From Asanoa sp. WMMD1127 (GTDB taxonomy: Bacteria > Actinomycetota > Actinomycetes > Mycobacteriales > Micromonosporaceae), in NCBI RefSeq assembly GCF_029626225.1, contig NZ_JARUBP010000001.1:4340001-4404000 (forward strand): 64,000 nucleotides of DNA, written 5' to 3'. Positions 18,140 through 26,579 of the stretch are shown here, in pieces. The notes beneath the pieces were generated by a model. That model was not told where the DNA came from and searched no databases. It was given only the letters and a program-made list of their open reading frames with translations. The translations under genes and the position numbers were made by a program. Numbering within the stretch: position 1 is the first letter of the stretch; each line of letters begins with the position of its first letter.

Positions 18140-19275
18140 CCGACGCGCCCGCCCTCCGCGCCCGTCTGGTCGACGTGCTGCGCGCGGACGGCGGGCTCAC
18201 CCGGGCCGACCTGATCCACGCCTTCGCGACCGTGCCGCGGGAGGTGTTCCTCGCCGACGGCTTCCACGACCGGGAGCAGGGCTTCCTGCGGCCGGATGAC
18301 GACGGCTTCCTCGACGCCGCCTACCGCAACGACGCGCTCGTGACCAAGCTCGACGACGGCCGACCGGTCAGCTCGTCGAGCCAGCCGTCGCTGATGGCGT
18401 TGATGATCGAGGAGCTGGGCGTCGCGGCCGGCATGCGGGTGCTGGAGATCGGGGCGGGCACCGGCTACAACGCCGCGCTGATGGCGGCCGTCGGGGCCGA
18501 CGTGACCAGCGTCGACGTGCAGCCCGACGTGGCCGCGCGGGCGGCCGCCGCGCTGACGGCGGCCGGCGTCGGCAACGCGCGGGTGCGGGTCGGCGACGGT
18601 TACCTCGGTGCTCCCGAGGGCGCGCCGTACGACCGGGTGATCGTCACCGTCGGCATCACCGGCGTGTCGCCGCACTGGCTGGCCCAGCTCCGTCCCGGCG
18701 GCCTGATGGTCGCGCCGATCGCGCACGCCGGCAACAACCCGGTCCTGCGCGTGTGGACCGAGCCGGGCGACGGCCGGGCCCGGCCCGACTGGCCTGCCCG
18801 CGACGACGTGTGGGCCGACGGTGTCTGTGGTGCCGGGTTCATGGCGGCGGCGGGCCCGCTCGGGGCGAGCTACCCGTGGGCCCATCCGGCGCCCGTGCGG
18901 GCCGACGGCCCGATCGTCCCCACGGTGCGGGTGCCGCCGCGGTGGCGGCAGCCGGTCGACGGCCTGCGCTACCACGACCTGTGGTTCGCCGTCGGCGCCT
19001 GGGACCGGCGGGCGACCAGCGCGCCGTTCGACGGCGGCACCGGCTGCGTGCTGCTCGACGAGACCCGGGGCGGTGGCGCGGCGATCCAGGCAGACGGGGC
19101 CATCCTGGCTGCCGGCGCGCACGCCGAGTCGTACGCGGGGGACGCCGGCATCCTGCTCGACCGCTGGGTCGACCTCGGCACCCCCGGCATCGAGCGGTGG
19201 CGGGCCGCGATGGTGCTCTCCGGCGAGCCCGAGGCGCCGATCTACGTGCCGCGCGAGTGGGCCCTGGTCGTCTAG
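18136..19275 (+). CDS. Protein-L-isoaspartate O-methyltransferase-like protein, extended form
   Basis: SAM-dependent methyltransferase (379 aa) of the PCMT family. The N-terminal region has the PCMT lead-in (TVPREVFLADGF, then SSSSQPSLMALMIEEL), motif I is VLEIGAGTGYNAALM, followed by VTSVDVQPD and PYDRVIVTVGITG. Classic PCMT has about 210 residues; the extra 150 C-terminal residues match the long actinobacterial type, some of which modify peptides. No precursor peptide is visible here. TACCGT sits 6 bases before the ATG, so it may have its own leaderless promoter in addition to coupling with the upstream gene. Confidence 0.8.
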   Translation: MTDAPALRARLVDVLRADGGLTRADLIHAFATVPREVFLADGFHDREQGFLRPDDDGFLDAAYRNDALVTKLDDGRPVSSSSQPSLMALMIEELGVAAGMRVLEIGAGTGYNAALMAAVGADVTSVDVQPDVAARAAAALTAAGVGNARVRVGDGYLGAPEGAPYDRVIVTVGITGVSPHWLAQLRPGGLMVAPIAHAGNNPVLRVWTEPGDGRARPDWPARDDVWADGVCGAGFMAAAGPLGASYPWAHPAPVRADGPIVPTVRVPPRWRQPVDGLRYHDLWFAVGAWDRRATSAPFDGGTGCVLLDETRGGGAAIQADGAILAAGAHAESYAGDAGILLDRWVDLGTPGIERWRAAMVLSGEPEAPIYVPREWALVV

Positions 19276-20849
19276 AAGGCGCCCCGGAGGCGGTGGCGGA
19301 GCGGGCGGCCGTCCGGGTCGTAGACCAGGCGGTAGACCGGCACCGCCCAGAGCCGGGTGAGCCGGGGCAGCCGCTCGGGCGCGTGCGGCCGCAGCCGGCC
19401 GGGTGGGCGCGGGCCGCTCCGCCCGCCCCGGTGCCATTCCTCCAGCGCGGAGGCCGACTCGACCATGGCCGCGACGGCCTCGGCCGGATCGACCAGCGCG
19501 TCGGTGTCGGTGCGGTCGAGGTGCTCGCCCATCAACCGCAGCCGGAGGTCCCGGGCGTAGACCCGGGCGCCGTCACCGAGGCCGCCGGGGTCGCGCGGCG
19601 CACGCTCGTCGCGGGTCTCGTCGAGCACCGCGCAGGACAGCTCGCTGTCGTGTGTCCACGAACGACGGTTGAAGTTGTCGGAACCCACGCTGGCCCAGAC
19701 GTCGTCGACGACACAGACCTTCGCGTGTACGTACACCGGTGTCCCCTGATGGTTCTCCACGTCGAAGACGTGCACCCGGTCGTGTGCCGCCTCCCGGCAC
19801 AGCCGCAGGGCGAGCTCACGGCCCACCTGGTTGGGCGGCAGCGCCAGCCGGCCGTCGATGTCGGGGTGCCGGGGCACGACCGCGACCAGGTGCAGGTCGG
19901 GGTTGGCCTTCAGCGCGGCGGCGAACAGGGCGGCCACCTCGGTCGACCAGAGGTACTGGTCCTCCAGGTAGATCAACCGCCGGGCCCGCTTGATCGCCTT
20001 GCGGTAGCCGCGGGCCACGGTGCGCTCGCCGTCGGGGGCGAAGGGGTACGGGGGCCGGATCGCGGGATAGGTGCGCAGCACCTGCACGGCGTGCGGGCCG
20101 GCGGGGGCGGCCGCGGCCGGGCGGGGCGGCAGCGGGTCCGCGGAGAGGTCGGCGTGGTTGAGCTTGTCGCGCACGTAAGCGGCCGGGTTCTCGACGTCCA
20201 GCGGCATCGGGTCCTCCCAGCGCTCCCGGAACACCCGGTCGAGCAGGTCGACGACGGGGCCGTGCAGCTTGAGCTGGACGTCGTGCCAGGGCGGGCGCTG
20301 CCCGTACGCCTTGGCCATGGTCACCGGCTGCGGGTCGCCGAGGTGGTTCTCGTCGTCGCGGCGGCTGTGGCACAGGTCGATGCCCCCGGCGTACGCGACG
20401 TCGTCCTCGGGGTGCTCCGGGCGGCGGACCACGACGAGCTTCTGGTGGTGCGAGCCGCCCCGGCGGACGCGCTGGTCGAGCAGCACCTCACCGCCGGCGC
20501 CCTCGACCGCCTCGCCCAGGTGGCGGTTCTCCTCCTCGCTGTACTGGAGCTTGTCGAGGTGGGACCGCCACACCAGCCCCTTGACCACCACGCCGCGCTC
20601 GGCGGCCCGGGAGAACAGCTCGGCCACCGTCGGGCCCTCGGGCAGGAGGCGCTCGTCGGGGTCGCCCCGCCAGTCGGTGAACAGCAGGTGGTCGCCCTTG
20701 CCCAGGCTGTCGACCGAACGCACCAGGTCGGCGAAGTACGTCGCGCCGTGGATCAGCGGCTCGCAGAGGTTGCCCTCGCTCCAGGCGGGCAGGTCTGACG
20801 AGGGATTGCCCCGTTCTGTCCGGCTGAGAAACCAGTCCTCGATCGGCAT
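19272..20849 (-). CDS. Phospholipase D-like protein (two HKD motifs)
   Basis: A 525-aa PLD-superfamily protein with no signal peptide. The first HKD is GSHHQKLVVV followed by a downstream GGIDLCHSRRDD; the second is YVHAKVCVVDDVWASVGSDNFNRRS. Both catalytic histidine-lysine pairs are intact, so it is likely an active phosphodiesterase or phosphatidyltransferase on membrane lipids. It converges on the methyltransferase gene, the two stops sharing the CTAG at 19272-19275. Confidence 0.85.
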   Translation of the reverse strand: MPIEDWFLSRTERGNPSSDLPAWSEGNLCEPLIHGATYFADLVRSVDSLGKGDHLLFTDWRGDPDERLLPEGPTVAELFSRAAERGVVVKGLVWRSHLDKLQYSEEENRHLGEAVEGAGGEVLLDQRVRRGGSHHQKLVVVRRPEHPEDDVAYAGGIDLCHSRRDDENHLGDPQPVTMAKAYGQRPPWHDVQLKLHGPVVDLLDRVFRERWEDPMPLDVENPAAYVRDKLNHADLSADPLPPRPAAAAPAGPHAVQVLRTYPAIRPPYPFAPDGERTVARGYRKAIKRARRLIYLEDQYLWSTEVAALFAAALKANPDLHLVAVVPRHPDIDGRLALPPNQVGRELALRLCREAAHDRVHVFDVENHQGTPVYVHAKVCVVDDVWASVGSDNFNRRSWTHDSELSCAVLDETRDERAPRDPGGLGDGARVYARDLRLRLMGEHLDRTDTDALVDPAEAVAAMVESASALEEWHRGGRSGPRPPGRLRPHAPERLPRLTRLWAVPVYRLVYDPDGRPLRHRLRGAF

Positions 20850-21017
20850 TGGAGTGGTATTGCCCAGGCCGCCCCTTGGTCACACCCCGGCGCCCACAGC
20901 CTGGGGCGGCCCGACACGTTGACACAGAACCGCCGAGCCTGGCGCGAAACCGCGATTTCTCTCCGTAACGGCGCGCCTACCGTCATTGTCGAAGGACGGC
21001 AGGTAAGGGAGGCCCCG

Positions 21018-21146
21018 ATGAGCAGTGAGATCATTCCGGAGTCGGAAAGCCGTACGCGGGAGGCCAACAGCGAGCAGGGCCTCCTTCTCGCGGTCCTGAT
21101 AATGGTGCTGCTCGGCGTCGTCGCGATCTTCCTGGTGACCGCCTGA
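21018..21146 (+). CDS. Small single-pass membrane protein
   Basis: A 42-aa peptide: a polar, acidic N-terminus (SSEIIPESESRTREANSEQ) followed by one transmembrane helix (LLLAVLIMVLLGVVAIFLV). AGGGAGG lies upstream of ATG 21018 at good spacing, which supports real translation. Function unknown. Confidence 0.6.
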   Translation: MSSEIIPESESRTREANSEQGLLLAVLIMVLLGVVAIFLVTA

Positions 21147-21153
21147 TCCTGCC

Positions 21154-22143
21154 CTACGGGCGGTCGCCCTCGCCCGCCGAGTGCGGCACCCGGCCCGCCG
21201 GAATGACGCCGAGCCGGCCGGCCTGGTAGTCCTCGAACGCCTTGACCAGCTCGGCCCGGGTGTTCATGACGAACGGGCCGTAGTGCGCGACCGGCTCGCG
21301 GATCGGCTCGCCGCCCATGATGTAGAGGTCGAGGGCCGGCGTGTGCGCGTCCTGCTGGAGGTCGGCGGTGATCCGCAGCGCGTCGCCCTTGCCGTGCACG
21401 GCGAGCTGGCCGGTGTGCATCGGGCGCTTGTCGACGCCGACGGTGCCACGCCCGCCGAGCACGTAGACCAGCGCGTTGAAGTCCGGCCGCCAGGGCAGGT
21501 CGACCTCGGCGCCGGGCTGCACGGTCAGGTGCGCGATGGTGATCGGCGTGTGGGTGGTGCCGGGGCCGGCGTGGCCCGCGATCTCACCCGCGATCACGCG
21601 AACCAGCGCGCCACCGTCGGGCGTCGTCAGCAGCGCAGACTCCTTGCCACGGATGTCCTGGTAGCGCGGCGCGCTCATCTTCTTGACCCGCGGCAGGTTG
21701 ACCCAGAGCTGCAGCCCGTGGAACAGGCCGCCGCTCATCACCAGGTGCTCCGGCGGCGCCTCGATGTGCAGCAGGCCCGACCCGGCGGTCATCCACTGGG
21801 TGTCGCCGTTGGTGATCGTGCCGCCGCCGCCGTTGGAGTCCTGGTGGTCGAAGATCCCGTCGATGATGTACGTCACGGTCTCGAAGCCCCGGTGCGGGTG
21901 CCACGGCGTGCCCTTGGGCTCGCCCGGCGCGTAGTCGACCTCGCCCATCTGGTCGAGGTGGATGAACGGGTCGAGGTCGGTCAGCGGCACGCCCGCGAAC
22001 GCGCGGCGCACCGGGAAGCCCTCGCCCTCGTAGCCGCTCGGCGCGGTGGTCAGCGACCGGACCGGCCGGAACGCGGTGGTGGCGGGGTCGAGACGGGGCA
22101 GGCGGGGCAGGACGAGGACATCCTCGACGGTGACGGCGGGCAT
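21154..22143 (-). CDS. Pirin family protein
   Basis: A bicupin of 329 aa. The N-terminal cupin has the metal-binding HPHRGFETVTYI, followed by ITNGDTQWMTAGSG and HIEAPPEHL, as in pirins such as quercetinase-active YhhW. The C-terminal cupin is more divergent. Role: oxidoreductase or quercetin-2,3-dioxygenase-like, or a redox-sensing cofactor; sequence alone does not decide. It lies 9 bases downstream of a MarR gene in the same orientation, so that regulator probably controls it. Confidence 0.88.
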   Translation of the reverse strand: MPAVTVEDVLVLPRLPRLDPATTAFRPVRSLTTAPSGYEGEGFPVRRAFAGVPLTDLDPFIHLDQMGEVDYAPGEPKGTPWHPHRGFETVTYIIDGIFDHQDSNGGGGTITNGDTQWMTAGSGLLHIEAPPEHLVMSGGLFHGLQLWVNLPRVKKMSAPRYQDIRGKESALLTTPDGGALVRVIAGEIAGHAGPGTTHTPITIAHLTVQPGAEVDLPWRPDFNALVYVLGGRGTVGVDKRPMHTGQLAVHGKGDALRITADLQQDAHTPALDLYIMGGEPIREPVAHYGPFVMNTRAELVKAFEDYQAGRLGVIPAGRVPHSAGEGDRP

Positions 22144-22152
22144 CGGACTCTC

Positions 22153-22620
22153 CTAGCGTGACTCTGCTCGGGCGGCGGTCAACCGCTCTCCGAGACGGGT
22201 GAAGACCTTGGTGAGCGCGGCGAGGTCGGCCTCGTCGAGATCGTCGACGAACAACCGGCGTACGGCGTGCAGGTGATGTGGCGCCGCTTCGCGCAACGCG
22301 CTCAGCCCGGCGTCGGTGAGCACCGCTTCGCTGCCCCGCCCGTCGTCCGGGCAGGGCTGCCGGCTGACGAGGCCACGCTTCTCCATCGTGCCGACGTGGT
22401 AGGTCAGCCGGCTCGGCGAGAAGATCAGCCTGCTGGCGAGCTCACCCATCCGCAGCCGCCGCCGCGGCGCCTCTGATAGCAGCACCAGCACGTGGTAGTC
22501 GGCGAAGTTGAGCTCGCTCGTGTCCCGCAGGTCGTCGTCGAGCGCGGTGAGCAGTCGCTGGCTGGACTCGATCACCGCCCGCCAGGCGGCCATCTCTGCC
22601 GGGTTCAGCTCGCTCACCAT
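22153..22620 (-). CDS. MarR family transcriptional regulator
   Basis: A 155-aa winged-helix protein. The DNA-binding part is MGELASRLIFSPSRLTYHVGTMEKRGLVSR followed by the wing with DDGRGSEAVLTDAG; the flanking helices give the dimerisation domain. ATG 22620 is supported by TACCGT 7 bases upstream (leaderless). It heads a two-gene operon with pirin and is divergent from a DUF1684 gene; tandem ATTTCAA repeats in the shared promoter are its likely operator. Confidence 0.88.
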   Translation of the reverse strand: MVSELNPAEMAAWRAVIESSQRLLTALDDDLRDTSELNFADYHVLVLLSEAPRRRLRMGELASRLIFSPSRLTYHVGTMEKRGLVSRQPCPDDGRGSEAVLTDAGLSALREAAPHHLHAVRRLFVDDLDEADLAALTKVFTRLGERLTAARAESR

Positions 22621-22639
22621 GCCGTACACGGTAGCGGGT

Positions 22640-22653
22640 ATTTCAAATTTCAA
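22640..22653. promoter_or_regulatory. Tandem ATTTCAA operator in the marR/DUF1684 divergent promoter
   Basis: Two abutting copies of ATTTCAA lie between the -10 boxes of the divergent genes (TACCGT on minus at 22628-22633; TAGCCT on plus at 22670-22675). AT-rich TTGAA-type repeats are typical MarR targets. Confidence 0.55.
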
Positions 22654-22682
22654 CAACCTGCTTCTTGGTTAGCCTGGGAGCC

Positions 22683-23267
22683 GTGGATGATCTCGATCTG
22701 GCGGACTGGCGCGAGCGGGTCGCCCGCCTTTACGTGTCCGACACGGACCTGGCCGGCTTCCGCGCCGGGCGCGACGAACTGTTCGCGACCCACCCGCAGT
22801 CACCGATCCCGCCGGCGGAGCGCCCGTCGTTCAGCGGCCTGCCCTATTTCGCGCCGAACCCGGCCGCGGTGGTGGAGGCCGCGGTCCGACCGGCGAGCGG
22901 CGGCGAGCGCATCGACACGGGCGGCCCGGACGGCGTGGTCCACTATCGCCGGGTCGGCGTGGCGGACACCCCGTGGGGCCCGCTGACGCTGTGGTGGATC
23001 GAGGCCTACGGCGGCGGCCTGTTCCTGCCGTTCCGCGACGGCACCTGCGGCCCCCACTCCTACGGCGGAGGCCGCTACCTGACGGACACGGTCAAAGGCA
23101 CCTTCGGCCGCGGCGTGACCCTGCTCGGCCCCGACCGGGTGCGCCTGGACTTCAACTACGCCTACAACCCGAGCTGTGCCTACGACGACCGCTGGGCCTG
23201 CCCACTGGCCCCGGAAGAGAACCGGGTCGCGGCCCCCATCGAGGCCGGGGAACTGAAGTACCACTAA
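22683..23267 (+). CDS. DUF1684 family protein
   Basis: A 194-aa protein with the DUF1684 hallmarks: DWRERVARLY, FSGLPYFAPN, YGGGRYL, LDFNYAYNPSCAY, CPLAPEENR and a final PIEAGE. The conserved His/Cys/Asn residues suggest a metal or small-molecule site, but no function is established. GTG 22683 follows TAGCCT by 7 bases. Divergence from marR-pirin suggests that MarR also controls it. Confidence 0.85.
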   Translation: MDDLDLADWRERVARLYVSDTDLAGFRAGRDELFATHPQSPIPPAERPSFSGLPYFAPNPAAVVEAAVRPASGGERIDTGGPDGVVHYRRVGVADTPWGPLTLWWIEAYGGGLFLPFRDGTCGPHSYGGGRYLTDTVKGTFGRGVTLLGPDRVRLDFNYAYNPSCAYDDRWACPLAPEENRVAAPIEAGELKYH

Positions 23268-23487
23268 CTTCGCTGGTCTTCCCCTCCAATCCTCAGGATC
23301 GCGGCCTCGACATCACGATCACGGGGGGCTAAGGCTCGACCGCCGCGGCTTCACGAACCGGACGCCCGCGCGTGCCCGAAGAGATCCAACAGCGCAGGCG
23401 GCATGTCGACAGCCATCGCTCATTCCGCGTCGCGGATCCCCCGCCGGAAGCTCGCGTGTCCGGACCACGGAGGGTGTGTCCCGGCGG

Positions 23488-23531
23488 GCCGACATACTTT
23501 GGCATGTACGTACATGCAGAAACATGTCGGC
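23488..23531. repeat. Nested palindrome, copy 2
   Basis: A perfect 16-base palindrome (GCATGTACGTACATGC, 23502-23517) is centred in a perfect outer repeat (GCCGACAT at 23488-23495 and ATGTCGGC at 23524-23531). It resembles copy 1 at 15810-15853 base by base, with two compensatory changes in the core (G/C to A/T). Confidence 0.85.
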
Positions 23532-23561
23532 TCCGGGCGACACCTTCGCCCCCGTCAGGGC

Positions 23562-23682
23562 ATCTCGAATTCGTGGTCGGTGTATGTCGTCACCGACGTC
23601 GAGCTGGACGGCCCGTGGCCGAGAGCCAACTCGATGCGGTCCTTCGTCTCGGTCTCGCTCGACGGCACCGAACACGGCCGTT
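23562..23682 (+). pseudogene. Decayed N-terminal copy of the DEDDh exonuclease gene
   Basis: Reads SVYVVTDVELDGPWP, ANSMRSF and SVSLDGTEHGR, matching the start of the exonuclease at 15167-15775. The position equivalent to its ATG is ATC here, and homology ends after about 40 codons. The upstream palindrome is duplicated with it, so this is a promoter-plus-5'-end duplication. The surrounding 23268-23898 holds no intact gene. Confidence 0.8.
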
Positions 23683-23717
23683 ACTCGCTAGCCTCGCCCC
23701 AAGGCGGCAGAGCAGCA

Positions 23718-23738
23718 CGGCGGCTAATCGAGCCGCCG
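23718..23738. other. Stem-loop in the gene-free region
   Basis: CGGCGGCT and AGCCGCCG pair perfectly around AATCG. It has no U tract; it could be a terminator or a remnant structure. The rest of 23268-23898 shows nothing else I can name. Confidence 0.35.
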
Positions 23739-23898
23739 GTTCACCGCGGGTACGCTTCTGCCCGACAGATCGCCATCAGGGGCGAGAGCGACCTTGACAC
23801 GGGTAGACGTCGCAATCCCGACAGGCCCGTCAGCCTTGCGGTGTGGGGCGGGCGTGGCAGCCTAGGGGACCGTATGTGCCACCCGCGAAGGAGCTGGA

Positions 23899-24438
23899 GT
23901 GTCTCGCTTCCCCGCCGCATTCGGCGTTGTCGCGCTCGTCGCCGCCGTCGCCCTGTCCGCGTGCGGAGACGACAATGCGCCCGCCGCTCAGGCTCCGGCC
24001 GGTGATTCGACGACCCCGAACGCCGCGCCTGCTACGACGGTCGCGGCAGAACCGATGGACGCGAGGGGCGTTATCGACTCGCTCGCCGCGGCCGGTCTGC
24101 CGCTGACGTCCATCGTCGAGCAGGACGAGAACACGGACCCTAATGGCAAGCTCGGCCGCCCCGGTGGCTACACGTCGCGTGCCTCGGCCGACGTGCCTGA
24201 GGGTCGGAAGGACGGCGAGAAGTACGGCATCGACCGTGGGCTCGTGGTTGAGGTCTTCGCCACCCCCGAGGACGCCGCGACCCGGTCGAAGTTCATCCAG
24301 GACGCCCTGAAGGCCGCCCAGATTCTCGGGACCGAATACCACTATCAACCAGCGGACAAGCGGGTCCTCGTCCGCCTGACCGGGGCCGTAAAGCCGTCGA
24401 GGGCGAAGGTCTACGAGGTCGCCGTCACCAGCTTGTAG
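23899..24438 (+). CDS. Putative lipoprotein
   Basis: A 179-aa exported protein with a lipobox (AVALSAC) at about residue 22, then a low-complexity Ala/Pro/Thr linker and a compact C-terminal domain (DARGVIDSLAAAGLP, YGIDRGLVVEVFATPEDA, a YHYQ strand). I do not recognise the domain. AAGGAG precedes GTG 23899 at good spacing. Confidence 0.7.
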   Translation: MSRFPAAFGVVALVAAVALSACGDDNAPAAQAPAGDSTTPNAAPATTVAAEPMDARGVIDSLAAAGLPLTSIVEQDENTDPNGKLGRPGGYTSRASADVPEGRKDGEKYGIDRGLVVEVFATPEDAATRSKFIQDALKAAQILGTEYHYQPADKRVLVRLTGAVKPSRAKVYEVAVTSL

Positions 24439-24446
24439 CCCGCGGA

Positions 24447-24478
24447 GGCGGACGACCTCGTTTTGAGGTCAGGCCGCC
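24447..24478. terminator. Hairpin terminator between convergent genes
   Basis: GACCTC and GAGGTC pair around GTTTT, extended by an outer GGCGG/CCGCC pairing. It lies between the lipoprotein stop and the minus-strand beta-lactamase-like stop. Confidence 0.6.
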
Positions 24479-24493
24479 CACCGGCGTGCGGGG

Positions 24494-25507
24494 TCAGCCG
24501 CCGTTGGAGGGTTGGTAGCGCGGAGCGCGGGCGATCCGGGCCGTGGGGTCGCCGGTGAGAGTGTCGACCGTGTCCAGGAAGGCGCGGCCCATCCGGGCGC
24601 GGGCCTGGACCGCCGGGTGGGTGGCGCCGAAGTCGTCGGCGCCGGGCTGGCCGTCGGCGAACAGGGCGTACGTCAGGATCGGCGCGCCGGAACGGTCGAA
24701 GATGATGCCCGCCTCGTGCCGGGCCGAGTCGAACCAGCCCGCCTTCGTGGCGACCCGCAGGCGCTCGTCGGAGGACATCACCCGGCGGATGCCGTCGGTG
24801 AAGGCGATCGGCGCCCGCAGCTTGCCGAGCAGGGCCGCCGTCGACGCGGGGGAGAGCAGCGTGCCGGCCACCAGCGCCTGGAGCAGGTCGTGGGTTTCGC
24901 GTGGCGTCGACCGGCCCAGGAAGAAGCGGTTGGGGTTGGCGACCGGCTCGACCTGCGTGTTCGGGAAGCCTTTCGCGACCAGGATCTCGTTGATCTCCGC
25001 CGCCGGCGCGACCAGGCCGCAGAGGCGGACCGCCGTGTCGTCGGAGACCGTGAGCAGCGCGGCGAGGACGTGGCCGAGGGTGACCGAGCTCGGGTACGCG
25101 CCGTCGAGGCTGAAGATGCCGTCGCCGCCCGGTACGACGATCGCGGCCGTGACGTCGACGCGTTGGTCGAGGGTGAGCAGGCCGCGGTCGACCTTGTCGA
25201 GCACCGCCGTCGCGACCGCGATCTTGTTGACGCTGTAGGCCTCGAGGACCGTGTCGCTCTCGTCGGAGACCGCCACCTCGGCTGACCCGGCGACCGTGAC
25301 GTAGGCCTGCCAGTTGCCACCGGCCTCCGTCGTCTCGCGCGCGTAGACCCGGCCAACCTTGCGGGCGGCCCGCAACGGCGTCGGTTCGGCGGAGGCTGTC
25401 GACGGCGCGGCCGAGGCGACGGCCGGGGCACCGATCACGGCCCCCGCCGTCGCCAGCGTGCCGAGTCCGAGTCCGAGTGCGGTGCGACGGTTGAGCGGCG
25501 AAGCCAT
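24494..25507 (-). CDS. Tat-exported class A beta-lactamase-like serine hydrolase, copy 1
   Basis: A 337-aa protein with a Tat-like signal (NRRTALG and a hydrophobic stretch ending ASA). The serine beta-lactamase fold is marked by SVNK (catalytic Ser and Lys), SDDTA in place of SDN, and a KAG triad in place of KTG. The weak match to the last two motifs suggests a D-Ala-D-Ala or other peptidase-like role, or weak lactamase activity (inference). GGGAGGG lies just upstream of the ATG at 25507. The next gene upstream is a close paralogue. Confidence 0.8.
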   Translation of the reverse strand: MASPLNRRTALGLGLGTLATAGAVIGAPAVASAAPSTASAEPTPLRAARKVGRVYARETTEAGGNWQAYVTVAGSAEVAVSDESDTVLEAYSVNKIAVATAVLDKVDRGLLTLDQRVDVTAAIVVPGGDGIFSLDGAYPSSVTLGHVLAALLTVSDDTAVRLCGLVAPAAEINEILVAKGFPNTQVEPVANPNRFFLGRSTPRETHDLLQALVAGTLLSPASTAALLGKLRAPIAFTDGIRRVMSSDERLRVATKAGWFDSARHEAGIIFDRSGAPILTYALFADGQPGADDFGATHPAVQARARMGRAFLDTVDTLTGDPTARIARAPRYQPSNGG

Positions 25508-25583
25508 GCGAAACCCTCCCTGTTGGACACAGATCGCTCTACCCAACCATGAAAGCGTTTCGCTCGCGGCCCCGGAAAACCGC

Positions 25584-26546
25584 TCAGACCCCCGCCAGCC
25601 CGCTCACCGCGTCGATGAACGCGCGCCCCATCCGGGCCCTGGCCCGCACCGCCGGATGGGTGGCGCCGAAGTTCCCGGCCCCCGCCTGACCGTTGGCGAA
25701 AATGGCGTACGTCAGCACCGGCCGACCCGACCGCCCGAAGATGACGCCGACCTCGTGCCGGCCGTCGCCCCACCAGCCGGCCTTGGTGGCGATGCGGCCC
25801 CGCTCCAGTGACGACATCTCCTTGCGGATCCCGTCGGTGAACGCGATCGGCGACCGCAGCCGCGACAGGATGGCCTGGGTCGACGACGGCGACAGCAGTT
25901 TCCCGGCGACGAGCCGGCGCAGCAGCGTGTGCGTCTCGCGCGGCGTCGTGCGGCCGAGGTAGAACCGGTTCGGGTTCCCGGTCGGCTGCAACCGGGTCTG
26001 CCGAAAGCCTTTAGCGGCCAGGATCCGGTTGACCTCCGCGGTCGGCACCAGGTCGCCGCACAGCCGCGCGGCCACGTCGTCGGAGACCGTCAGCAGCGCG
26101 GAGAGCACATGGCCCAGCGTGACCGCGCTCGGATAGGCGCCGTCGAGCCGGAAGATGCCGTCGCCGTCCCCGGCCGCGACCCCCGCCGACACGGTGACGC
26201 GCTGGCTGAGCGACAGTGCCCGCCGGTCGACCTTGTCCAGCACCGCGATGGCCAGTGCGATCTTGTTGACGCTGTAGGCCTCGACCACCGTGTCCGGTTG
26301 GTCGGCCACCGCCACGACCTCGTTGGTGCCGGCCACCGTGACCAGCGCCTGCCAGTTGCCGCCGGCCGCCCGGGTCTCCCTGACGTAGACCTGCCCCGCC
26401 AGCCGTGCGGCCTGCGCCGGGGTGGCCGGCGCGGCCCGTTCCAGCGCCGGCGCGGACGCGAAGGCGGCTGACGGTGAACCGAGCACGGCGCCCGCGGTGG
26501 CCAGGGCGCCCAGCCCCAGCGCGGAGCGACGAGTCGCTGGAATCAT
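25584..26546 (-). CDS. Tat-exported class A beta-lactamase-like serine hydrolase, copy 2
   Basis: Paralogue (320 aa) of the neighbouring gene, with the same architecture: Tat-like RRSALG signal, SVNK, SDDVA and a KAG motif. Long identical stretches (NKIA, AVLDKVDR, TPRETH, FTDGIR) indicate a tandem duplication. It starts 33 bases after the antiporter gene stop, so it may be the fourth gene of the minus-strand run that begins with the SpoIIE-type phosphatase. Confidence 0.8.
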   Translation of the reverse strand: MIPATRRSALGLGALATAGAVLGSPSAAFASAPALERAAPATPAQAARLAGQVYVRETRAAGGNWQALVTVAGTNEVVAVADQPDTVVEAYSVNKIALAIAVLDKVDRRALSLSQRVTVSAGVAAGDGDGIFRLDGAYPSAVTLGHVLSALLTVSDDVAARLCGDLVPTAEVNRILAAKGFRQTRLQPTGNPNRFYLGRTTPRETHTLLRRLVAGKLLSPSSTQAILSRLRSPIAFTDGIRKEMSSLERGRIATKAGWWGDGRHEVGVIFGRSGRPVLTYAIFANGQAGAGNFGATHPAVRARARMGRAFIDAVSGLAGV

Positions 26547-26579
26547 GCGAAAACCCCCGTAATCGACACTAGGGCCGAT

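Noticed and set aside
25551-25561. GAAAGCGTTTC between the beta-lactamase-like genes as a LacI-type operator
   Set aside because: The dyad is imperfect and off-centre, there is no clear promoter beside it, and neighbours give no sugar context.
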